Shown one piece after another: positions 7,693 to 12,813 of a stretch of DNA of 12,813 nucleotides. Source of the stretch: an uncultured Bacteroides sp. (GTDB taxonomy: Bacteria > Bacteroidota > Bacteroidia > Bacteroidales > Bacteroidaceae); the NCBI RefSeq assembly GCF_949298305.1, contig NZ_CASFWU010000106.1, positions 1 through 12,813 on the forward strand, written 5' to 3'. Made by a program: the position numbers and the translations under genes. Each line of letters begins with the position of its first letter. Position 1 is the first letter of the stretch. The notes beneath the pieces were generated by a model, which saw nothing but the letters and a program-made list of their open reading frames with translations, was not told the origin of the DNA and ran no database searches.

Positions 7693-8631
7693 TTATTGCC
7701 AGTCCGGTTCCACGTCTTCCACGTACCACGCCGGCAGTTTAATGGTTACTTCAATTGGAGTAAAGTTTATCTCGATGGGCAAATAGGCTTCCTGCTTCGT
7801 GATGTCGATGTACTCGCGGTTGCGGGTGATGAAGTTGTAGATGCTGCCGCGGATAAGCTCCGTGCCGTCGGCGGTGGAGAGCACCAGTTCGTGCTCGCAG
7901 TAGTCGGGATGAAGTTCGCCGCTATTGTCCATGCGGAACAGGGCGAAGTCATCCGTGCGGTAGCACCCGCGTTCGGCATCGTAAATCAGTTCGGGATAGC
8001 AGGTTCCCTTTTCGTCCAGATTGATTTCGTTGTTGAAAGAGGTTTGTGCGTTGGAGTGCTCGAAACGCACATTAATGGGCATCTCGTCGCGCGTCTGCGG
8101 GGCGGGCAAGCCCGTAATCTCGATGTCCACGTCCACGTGAGAACTGTAGAGCGTCACCGTGTCGCGGTACATCACAAAGTTTCCTTCGGGCATCACAAAT
8201 TCTTTCTGCCCCATGTAATTGTCGTCGTGGTTGATGACCGGATCGGGAACTCCCCAATACGGGCTTTGGATGTAGATGTTCTCAAAGCTCGTCGACGACG
8301 TCAGGTTGACCACTTGTGTATGGTCGTACGCATTTCCCACGGCCACCACCTTATAGCGTTTGCCAGGTTTCAGTTTGAAAGAGGGTACGGCCGAGAAGTT
8401 CCTCAGCTGGTCCTGGTTATATGTACCCACTCCAAGTATATGTCCGCCCTCGTCGAATACATAGAGCTCCACCTTGTCCATGTACTGATAGAGGACATCC
8501 TTGTCTCCATCTGCCAGATATTGGAAATAGATGGTCACGTTGTGACAGTCATCCGTGTCATCCTTGATACAGCCGGTCACCAGGACAGGAACCAGCAGCA
8601 ACATCCATACTATGTAGTTCAAACGTTTCAT
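7693..8631 (-). CDS. FimB/Mfa2-family fimbrial anchor lipoprotein
   Basis: A 312-residue lipoprotein with signal ending VLVTGC (C21) followed at once by IKDDTDDC, the acidic and second-cysteine pattern typical of FimB/Mfa2 (DUF1812) proteins. Other familiar parts are VELYVFDEGG near residue 56, LKPGKRYKVVAVGNAYD near residue 88 and YNFITRNREYIDI near residue 269. Unlike the pilins it has no Thr-Arg cleavage motif near the N-terminus, which fits an anchor that stays lipid-bound and ends pilus assembly at the outer membrane. It follows the major pilin gene, as fimB follows fimA and mfa2 follows mfa1. It is separated from that gene by 206 bases containing a strong hairpin. No clear Shine-Dalgarno precedes the ATG. 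Confidence 0.9.
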   Translation of the reverse strand: MKRLNYIVWMLLLVPVLVTGCIKDDTDDCHNVTIYFQYLADGDKDVLYQYMDKVELYVFDEGGHILGVGTYNQDQLRNFSAVPSFKLKPGKRYKVVAVGNAYDHTQVVNLTSSTSFENIYIQSPYWGVPDPVINHDDNYMGQKEFVMPEGNFVMYRDTVTLYSSHVDVDIEITGLPAPQTRDEMPINVRFEHSNAQTSFNNEINLDEKGTCYPELIYDAERGCYRTDDFALFRMDNSGELHPDYCEHELVLSTADGTELIRGSIYNFITRNREYIDITKQEAYLPIEINFTPIEVTIKLPAWYVEDVEPDWQ

Positions 8632-8750
8632 TGCGATAACTTTTAAATGATTGGCCCCTAAAGGCCGGAAAAAACAATTTGATACAAAACGTCCGCATTC
8701 CTACCCCTGCACGCTTCTTTATCCTGCTGCAAGGGAGCGCTTACAAACAA

Positions 8751-8784
8751 CCGGGCAGCCTCGGCAGCCGCCAACGCTGCCCGG
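8751..8784 (-). promoter_or_regulatory. Strong intergenic hairpin after the major pilin gene
   Basis: CCGGGCAGC (8751-8759) and GCTGCCCGG (8776-8784) form a perfect 9 bp GC-rich stem with a 16-base loop. On the minus strand it is followed only by TTGTTTG, a poor U-tract. It lies 53 bases past the pilin stop and about 120 bases before the anchor gene. It is probably a leaky terminator or RNA 3'-end stabiliser that lets the major pilin be made in excess over the minor subunits. A processing site is also possible. Confidence 0.7.
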
Positions 8785-8837
8785 TCGGATTTTAAATTAT
8801 TAAATTATTAATAACTGGTTGGTATGAAGAAAAAGGA

Positions 8838-9995
8838 TTATTCTGCCCAGTCTGCTTCGATAGTTTTAACTGTCCAAGTTGCTTCTGTTACCGTTACTTC
8901 TACACCGATAAGTGTATTACCTTCTTCGTCACCAATAATATTTTCATCAGTTAACTCTGCACGAACAATGCGGTAAATATGCCCTTTTTGCAAAACAAGA
9001 GGATTATTATCACTATCCTTATAATTCGTAATCATAGCATAACGCGGTGTACTTACTGCATCACCACTACCTAAAGCATCCGTAAAATAAATTTTAAATT
9101 TGGGATTCAATGCTTTCTTTGCATCATCAGTTGTAGCAGCTGTAATTTCCTGCTCAGTAGGAGCATAGAAATTAAATGCATATGCTTGGCCTGCTGCTGG
9201 CCAAGATCCTCCATTCAAGAAATTTTCTGCTGGACTGATAGGATCTTTCAAAAAAGCTATCTCTGTACCACTTCCATTACCAGCTTCAAAATAAACATCT
9301 GTACGAGTACCTTCACCGGTTTTCTTTACATTATCCAAATAGACACCTGCAATATTCAGCTGTGAATATTTGCAAGAGGCTGCATCAGCAGTCAATGTAT
9401 GTTGATGAGTAATACCAGATACCTCCAAACGAGCAACCGGAATTTCAAGCGTTACCTCCACCTGCCACATCTGATAGGTAGCATCTTTATCGTATCCGTT
9501 CGGTCCCTTTTGATGATCGGAATCTACATCTTCATAAGAATTGGGCACATCACTAGTACCATCAGTAGTAAAATCAGCAGCACTTGCACTACCATATACA
9601 GGGATAGCTACAGGCATCTGCTGCAATGTAGTAATATCAACTTCATCGTAAGTGGCTGCACCACCATTCATAGATACAGTCACGCTTTTTGGATTTTCAA
9701 CTCCCCAGAATGTAACATCCTGACCAGCATTCCATTGTTCAGGAGTAAGTTCTATTGTATTAGAACCCTTATCAGCATCCAACTTAATTATCACCTTAGA
9801 ACCCTCTTGTGGTACAACTTCAACACTAGAAACATCATCACTTGTTGCATTGGAAGTACGTGTCAACGTCGGTGCCTGAATTTTAATAGAAACCGCGCCA
9901 CTAATTTGGCTGTTATTTACAGCATCTTCCTCATTACTACATGCCGCAAAAGCCAGTCCGGCCAATCCGAGCATCAAATACTTGTTCCATTTCAT
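8838..9995 (-). CDS. Major fimbrillin (Mfa1/FimA-like type V pilin)
   Basis: A 385-residue pilin-type lipoprotein: signal ending LAFAAC (C19), the start of a beta-rich body, and PTLTRTSN with a likely Arg cleavage site at R46. It ends in a hydrophobic strand with tryptophan (VTVTEATWTVKTIEADW), as expected for a donor strand. Its place directly before a FimB/Mfa2-type anchor gene, and the hairpin downstream, mark it as the main shaft subunit. The gene is much more AT-rich than the DUF3868 gene just upstream, suggesting diversification or import of the antigenic subunit. It starts 75 bases after the previous stop in an AT-rich gap. That gap has near-matches to TAnnTTTG but no exact one, so an internal promoter is possible but unproven. 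No strong Shine-Dalgarno is seen. Confidence 0.86.
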   Translation of the reverse strand: MKWNKYLMLGLAGLAFAACSNEEDAVNNSQISGAVSIKIQAPTLTRTSNATSDDVSSVEVVPQEGSKVIIKLDADKGSNTIELTPEQWNAGQDVTFWGVENPKSVTVSMNGGAATYDEVDITTLQQMPVAIPVYGSASAADFTTDGTSDVPNSYEDVDSDHQKGPNGYDKDATYQMWQVEVTLEIPVARLEVSGITHQHTLTADAASCKYSQLNIAGVYLDNVKKTGEGTRTDVYFEAGNGSGTEIAFLKDPISPAENFLNGGSWPAAGQAYAFNFYAPTEQEITAATTDDAKKALNPKFKIYFTDALGSGDAVSTPRYAMITNYKDSDNNPLVLQKGHIYRIVRAELTDENIIGDEEGNTLIGVEVTVTEATWTVKTIEADWAE

Positions 9996-10070
9996 AATCT
10001 TACAAATTTTAGTTAGTAAAACAAATTATTGTATTCCAAAATATCCTTGGTTTATCTTGTGTCCGTGCAG

Positions 10071-11525
10071 TTATTCGCCCAGCAGTTCCATCGCCTCTTG
10101 GAGCATCTTCAGGTTGTCAGCCGCTCCGGCATAGCCGGCTGCCTGCGCGCGGCGGAAGGCTTCGTCCGCCTCCTTCAGCTGCCCGTTCTTGAAGTAGGCC
10201 ACGCCCAGCAGGTTCACCAGCGAGGGCTCCTGCGCGTCCTTCAGCAGGGCGACGGCTTCTGCGTAGTGTCCGGTCTCTATCTCGGCCAGGGCGGCGTTGT
10301 TGCGAGCCGTCACGTTGTCGGGATAGGTATTCACCGCCACTTGCAGGGCCTCGCGGTAGGCGTCGGTGTTGCGCCCGTAGCTGTCGGCCACGCGCTGTAT
10401 CTCGGCCACGCTGAGCAGGTCGGGACGGGTGCGGAGCAGTTCCTTGGCTTCGGTGAGGTCGAAGCTGCGCACGTTGTACTCGATGCGGTACTCGTTGCGG
10501 CGCAGGGGGCCGTAAAGCTCGTTGAGCACGCGCTGGTAGATGTCGGGCGGAACCAGCGCCTTGATGCGTTCCTCGCAGGCATCCTGGTTGCCGGTGCATT
10601 CGTCGATGATCTTCAGCACCTCCTCGCGCTTGAGCAGCATGGGGGCCTTCTCCACCTCAATGCGCAGGCCGGCCCAGTCCTCACCCTTCCAGTCCACGTG
10701 CCACAGGCTGCGGTCCAGTCCGGGGTTCTGCTGCTGCACGTAGGCCACGAACTTCTGCGCGCGGCGCTTGGACAAATCCATGTTGTAGGCCACCGTGGCC
10801 TCGGGCGAGGCGTAGCCGGTGACGTAGATGCCCGTGATGGTCAGGTCGGTATTCTCGCGTACGGCGTCGATGGAAGCCTGCACCTTGTCCAGCTCCTCGC
10901 GGTTGGTCTTGTAGCGGGGCAGCACCCGGTCGCCGTCCTGCCGGTATTGCAGGCGGGCCGTACGCACCTCGGAGCGGCGCTTCACCACCTCGTCCTTGGG
11001 CTGCTCCACGGGTTGCATCAGGTATTGCGGTTCCTCGTAAGGCAGGATGCCTCCCGTGGCCAGCACGCCGTCGCCCTCGCTGCAGTCCGCACAGCCCGTA
11101 GCGTAGCCGCGCATGTCCAGGCGGCCGTTGAGCATCCACGGCCGGTAGGGCACCTCGGCCTCGTAGCGCACGGTCTGAACCTTGCCGTTGCGGCGGCGGA
11201 CGGTCTCACCGTCCTGCGCTTCCATCTCGCCCAGCGCCACCCGGCGCCCGATTACCTTGTCGCGGGTGCGGCCGTTCACCACCACCGCACGGAGCGCCTG
11301 CTCCTGCGTGCCGTCCGGAGAGACAAGCACCGGCACCAGCCGCAGGGAGTGCTGGGTGTTCAGGTCCAGCCCGTCCAGCCGGATGTCGGCACGGACGCGG
11401 ACGTTGTCGCCCACCTTCTCCACGGTGCGGTTCTCCACCTTCAGCTGTTCCAGATAGCTGTTCTGTGCCACTGCCGGCGCACATGAAGCCAGCAGGCTGA
11501 CGAACCATATCGCAGTATTCTTCAT
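10071..11525 (-). CDS. DUF3868 protein with OmpA-like and TPR regions
   Basis: A 484-residue exported protein. The signal is ambiguous: APAVA-QN suits signal peptidase I after A20, while LLASC could be a lipobox at C15. Residues about 22-130 match DUF3868 (LEQLKVENRTVEKVGDNVRVRADI). A CADC pair sits at 145-148. Residues about 225-262 form an OmpA-like block (TGYASPEATVAYNMDLSKRRAQKFVAYV), suggesting contact with peptidoglycan. Residues about 385-475 look like TPR repeats (TARNNAALAEIETGHYAEAVALL, then NLLGVAYFKNGQLKEADEAFRRA). It starts 11 bases after the DUF3575 stop with an AAGGAGGAAGG site. Such genes are common at the head of Bacteroidales fimbrial operons; a role in envelope anchoring or assembly is inferred. 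Its GC content is visibly high compared with the neighbouring pilin genes. Confidence 0.86.
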   Translation of the reverse strand: MKNTAIWFVSLLASCAPAVAQNSYLEQLKVENRTVEKVGDNVRVRADIRLDGLDLNTQHSLRLVPVLVSPDGTQEQALRAVVVNGRTRDKVIGRRVALGEMEAQDGETVRRRNGKVQTVRYEAEVPYRPWMLNGRLDMRGYATGCADCSEGDGVLATGGILPYEEPQYLMQPVEQPKDEVVKRRSEVRTARLQYRQDGDRVLPRYKTNREELDKVQASIDAVRENTDLTITGIYVTGYASPEATVAYNMDLSKRRAQKFVAYVQQQNPGLDRSLWHVDWKGEDWAGLRIEVEKAPMLLKREEVLKIIDECTGNQDACEERIKALVPPDIYQRVLNELYGPLRRNEYRIEYNVRSFDLTEAKELLRTRPDLLSVAEIQRVADSYGRNTDAYREALQVAVNTYPDNVTARNNAALAEIETGHYAEAVALLKDAQEPSLVNLLGVAYFKNGQLKEADEAFRRAQAAGYAGAADNLKMLQEAMELLGE

Positions 11526-11536
11526 AACCTTCCTCC

Positions 11537-12074
11537 TTATTTAATAATGTATATCAGGGAGACGGCAGCTTTCGTCACTCCCAGGTAGTTCTTGTTGCCG
11601 CTGCCCCGCCACTCGCCGCAGTGGGGACAGTCGTATTGGTCATAATGCGCGCGGATATAGCCCAGGCCCAGCGCGGCCTCGATGCTCCACCGTTTGCCCA
11701 GCAGCCACTGGTAACCGTAGACCAGGCCGACACCCGCATACCAGCCTTCGTAGCGGTAGTCCTCCAGATTCTTGTAGAGGCCGAAAGGCAGTTTGATGCC
11801 GCCCACGTTGTATAAAGTGGCCGTTGAAGCGTTCGCACAGCCAGTAGCGCGCCTCGGGCTGCGCCAGCCAGTGCTTCCACTTCTTGTTTTCGTTGAACGT
11901 CCAGCCGTTGTAATTGGCAGAGAGGTCCAAAGTCCACTTGGGAGACAGGCCGATTTCGGCACCCAGATTGACCGTGGCCGTCGCGTCGTAAAGCAGGTTC
12001 GTCTTGACGGCCACATTCTGGGCCGCCAGGGAAACGCTTATCAGCAGTAAGAGTAGGCAAAGATTCCTTTTCAT
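11537..12074 (-). pseudogene. DUF3575 outer-membrane protein gene, frameshifted mid-gene
   Basis: The first gene of the fimbrial operon. From ATG at 12074 it reads a signal peptide (MKRNLCLLLLLISVSLAAQ) and a typical DUF3575 start (VAVKTNLLYDATATVNLGAE, KWKHWLAQPEARYWLCERFNGHF). After F87 (about 11814) this frame loses the family pattern and ends at 11640. The correct continuation is in another frame from about 11812: YNVGGIKLPFGLYKNLEDY, YGYQWLLGKRWSIEAALGLGY, a CPHC pair, and TKAAVSLIYIIK with stop at 11537. The joined length is about 179 residues. From memory the family has roughly 8-10 more residues between GHF and YNVGG (a VGVHxxGG-like loop), so a deletion of about 25-30 bases is likely. 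The intact form is a beta-barrel-like outer-membrane protein of unknown exact role. This gene would be the first one switched on by inversion of the upstream segment. Confidence 0.83.
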
Positions 12075-12153
12075 ACTTGTTCCGTTTTGCTTGATTGTAT
12101 ATCTTTATTACCGGTTTTACAAGGCCGGTTTATACGTGTTCTCTTTGTCATTG

Positions 12154-12182
12154 TTTTCCGTTACTTTGCAGGTAACGGGAAT
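12154..12182. repeat. Left inverted repeat of the invertible segment (IRL)
   Basis: A 29 bp sequence identical to the reverse complement of 12447-12475. Its core is CCGTTAC (12158-12164), spacer TTTGCAG (12165-12171), GTAACGG (12172-12178): two 7 bp arms around a 7 bp asymmetric spacer. That is the classic layout of a tyrosine-recombinase crossover site. From memory, GTTAC-N7-GTAAC repeats have been reported at invertible regions of Bacteroides fragilis. Confidence 0.95.
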
Positions 12183-12255
12183 GTCGGCCTTCCACCCCAA
12201 AAAGTCCATCATCAGAGCGCTGAAAGGTGTTTTCCGTAAATCTGGCGGGAAATGA
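12181..12255 (+). CDS. Possible 24-residue basic peptide inside the invertible segment
   Basis: ATG at 12181 opens a 24-codon frame ending in TGA at 12253-12255. The peptide begins MSAFHPKKS and ends VFRKSGGK, is strongly basic and has no acidic residue. The A and T of the start codon belong to the inverted repeat, so the frame is intact in both orientations. The upstream ribosome-site match (AACGGGA) is weak and no promoter points into it in this orientation. After inversion it would lie on the same strand as the recombinase gene, downstream of its stop. I do not recognise it, and it may be chance. Confidence 0.25.
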   Translation: MSAFHPKKSIIRALKGVFRKSGGK

Positions 12256-12272
12256 AAGGACACAACAATTTA

Positions 12273-12298
12273 TCTATGTTAATATGCTGTAACATAGA
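12273..12298. promoter_or_regulatory. Palindrome inside the invertible segment
   Basis: TCTATGTTA (12273-12281) and TAACATAGA (12290-12298) are perfect 9 bp inverted arms around the 8-base spacer ATATGCTG. It could be an operator, an accessory recombinase site or an RNA hairpin. The inner GTTA...TAAC resembles the recombination core but with a gap of 8 rather than 9, so it may be a decayed site. It has no T-run to act as a terminator. Confidence 0.5.
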
Positions 12299-12402
12299 GG
12301 CATGCCTGTTGCATAATTTGAAGCCGGGAGGCGAAAGCAGGTCAACGCAGAATATCAGTATTTATGTGTCTATCCTATATTGTGAAAAAATATTCAGAAA
12401 AA

Positions 12403-12434
12403 TTTCTATATGTAATTCTTTTTGTCTATATTTG
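12403..12434 (+). promoter_or_regulatory. Bacteroides-type promoter in the invertible segment
   Basis: A perfect -7 box TATATTTG (12427-12434; consensus TAnnTTTG) is preceded by TTTC (12403-12406), a three-of-four match to the -33 TTTG box, with 20 bases between. The surroundings are AT-rich. Transcription would start near 12440, just inside the right repeat, and run right toward the 3' end of the recombinase gene. In the inverted state the same promoter would drive the pilus operon. Confidence 0.8.
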
Positions 12435-12446
12435 CAAACAATACCG

Positions 12447-12475
12447 ATTCCCGTTACCTGCAAAGTAACGGAAAA
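12447..12475. repeat. Right inverted repeat of the invertible segment (IRR)
   Basis: The exact reverse complement of the left repeat over 29 bp: CCGTTAC (12451-12457), spacer CTGCAAA (12458-12464), GTAACGG (12465-12471). The opposite orientation of the asymmetric spacers means recombination between the two sites inverts, rather than deletes, the DNA between them. Confidence 0.95.
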
Positions 12476-12539
12476 TAATCAAGCTTTCCAGACGTTTGTC
12501 TTGTTTCGTTTTATCTTATCAATCAATCTATTACCGAAA

Positions 12540-12813
12540 TCATCCAAAAGCGAATACGTATGACAGTATTCCGCGGTTCATTTCATTGATCCGCTCGTCC
12601 GTATGCCGCTTGAAGTAAGTTTCTGTTACTTTCACCGAGGAGTGTCCCATGGCGTTGCTGATCAGTTCGGACTGGTAGTTCTGATAGTTGGCGATAGTGG
12701 CCCAGCTGTGGCGTGCGGTGTAACTGCTCAACAATCCGGCATCACCCAGCAGCTTCGACATCTTATACAAACGGTAATTAAAAGTACGCAAGGCACGTTG
12801 GTACTGCCTGTAT
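12540..12813 (-). CDS. Tyrosine recombinase (phage-integrase family), C-terminal part
   Basis: The 5' part lies beyond the window edge; the frame is open to the edge, and the apparent start at 12791 is only a TTG inside it. The visible 90 or so residues are the end of the catalytic domain: YTARHSWATIA carries the conserved Arg and His of the R-H-R/K-H-R-Y set, NAMGHSSVKVTETYF gives the second His and the nucleophilic Tyr (codon 12615-12617), then KRHTDERINEMN. This is the family of Bacteroides integrases that flip small promoter segments. Lying 64 bases from the right repeat and on the same strand as the pilus operon, it is the likely enzyme for this switch, though a distant recombinase could also act. 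Its promoter is not in view. The promoter in the invertible segment currently reads antisense into its 3' end, with no terminator between. Confidence 0.9.
   Translation of the reverse strand, partial: YRQYQRALRTFNYRLYKMSKLLGDAGLLSSYTARHSWATIANYQNYQSELISNAMGHSSVKVTETYFKRHTDERINEMNRGILSYVFAFG

Larger units (their letters stand above)
12154..12475. other. Invertible promoter segment (phase switch) of the pilus operon, OFF orientation
   Basis: A 322 bp segment with 29 bp perfect inverted repeats at its ends and a 264 bp interior. Just to the left is the fimbrial operon (first ATG at 12074); to the right is a tyrosine recombinase gene ending at 12540. The interior carries one exact TAnnTTTG promoter box, on the plus strand, pointing away from the operon. 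No matching CAAAnnTA (minus-strand promoter) is found inside the segment or between it and the operon. Inversion would bring the box to 12195-12202 on the minus strand, with the start of transcription near 12189 and a leader of about 115 nt containing one repeat. The interior also holds a palindrome (12273-12298) and a possible 24-codon frame (12181-12255). Inverted repeats and promoter are seen directly; switching is inferred from the known Bacteroides pattern. Confidence 0.9.

Noticed and set aside
11808..11820. Programmed ribosomal frameshifting in DUF3575
   Set aside because: No slippery heptamer or following structure is seen, and residues expected by the family are missing, so loss of bases fits better.
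11537..12016. A separate gene starting at 12016
   Set aside because: Only its second half looks like protein; the first half is an out-of-frame shadow of the DUF3575 N-terminus. It is one frameshifted gene.
12075..12153. A second, orientation-independent promoter for the pilus operon
   Set aside because: No TAnnTTTG match on the minus strand here; only a minor CCGGTTTTAC/CCGGTTTATAC direct repeat.
12004..12255. 83-codon plus-strand frame across the left inverted repeat
   Set aside because: Its first part is antisense to the DUF3575 signal peptide and would be broken by inversion; only the last 24 codons are worth noting separately.
12252..12563. 103-codon plus-strand frame through the promoter and right repeat
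   Set aside because: It overlaps the promoter, the repeat and the end of the recombinase gene, would be cut by inversion and has no family resemblance.

Overview
The window looks like chromosome from a gut Bacteroidales, most likely Bacteroides. This rests on a dense cluster of lipoprotein pilins of the FimA/Mfa (type V pilus) kind, DUF3575, DUF3868, DUF4906 and DUF5106 proteins known mainly from this order, a TTTG/TAnnTTTG-type promoter, and a tyrosine recombinase next to a small invertible segment. No search was run; family names come from reading the translations.

Layout: (1) 14-1682, plus strand: a NifU-like scaffold protein followed by a GGGtGRT protein, closed by a clear terminator at 1706-1741. 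The 5' end of the GGGtGRT gene is out of frame with its body. (2) 1742-2281: a gene-free stretch with five tandem 21-22 bp repeats and two tandem terminator hairpins facing the minus strand. (3) 2282-3262, minus strand: a lipoprotein with a DUF5106 region and a thioredoxin-like domain. (4) 3407-12074, minus strand: a six-gene fimbrial operon, in transcription order DUF3575 protein (frameshifted), DUF3868/OmpA-like/TPR protein, major fimbrillin, FimB/Mfa2-type anchor, accessory fimbrillin, and a >1,000-residue DUF4906 protein (frameshifted near its C-terminus). (5) 12154-12475: a 322 bp invertible segment bounded by 29 bp perfect inverted repeats, each carrying a CCGTTAC-N7-GTAACGG core. (6) 12540 to the window edge, minus strand: the catalytic C-terminus of a tyrosine recombinase.

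How it fits together: the invertible segment holds one good Bacteroides-type promoter (TTTC-N20-TATATTTG, 12403-12434). It points right, away from the pilus operon, so this copy is read as phase OFF. Inversion would turn the promoter toward the operon, with transcription starting about 115 nt upstream of the first gene. The adjacent recombinase is the natural candidate for the switch. In the OFF state the promoter would read antisense into the recombinase gene, which suggests a possible feedback loop. A strong intergenic hairpin after the major pilin gene could lower expression of the minor subunits.

Three genes (GGGtGRT, DUF4906, DUF3575) are each broken by a small lesion, all with the same net frame change. 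They should be checked against reads before being taken as real gene decay.
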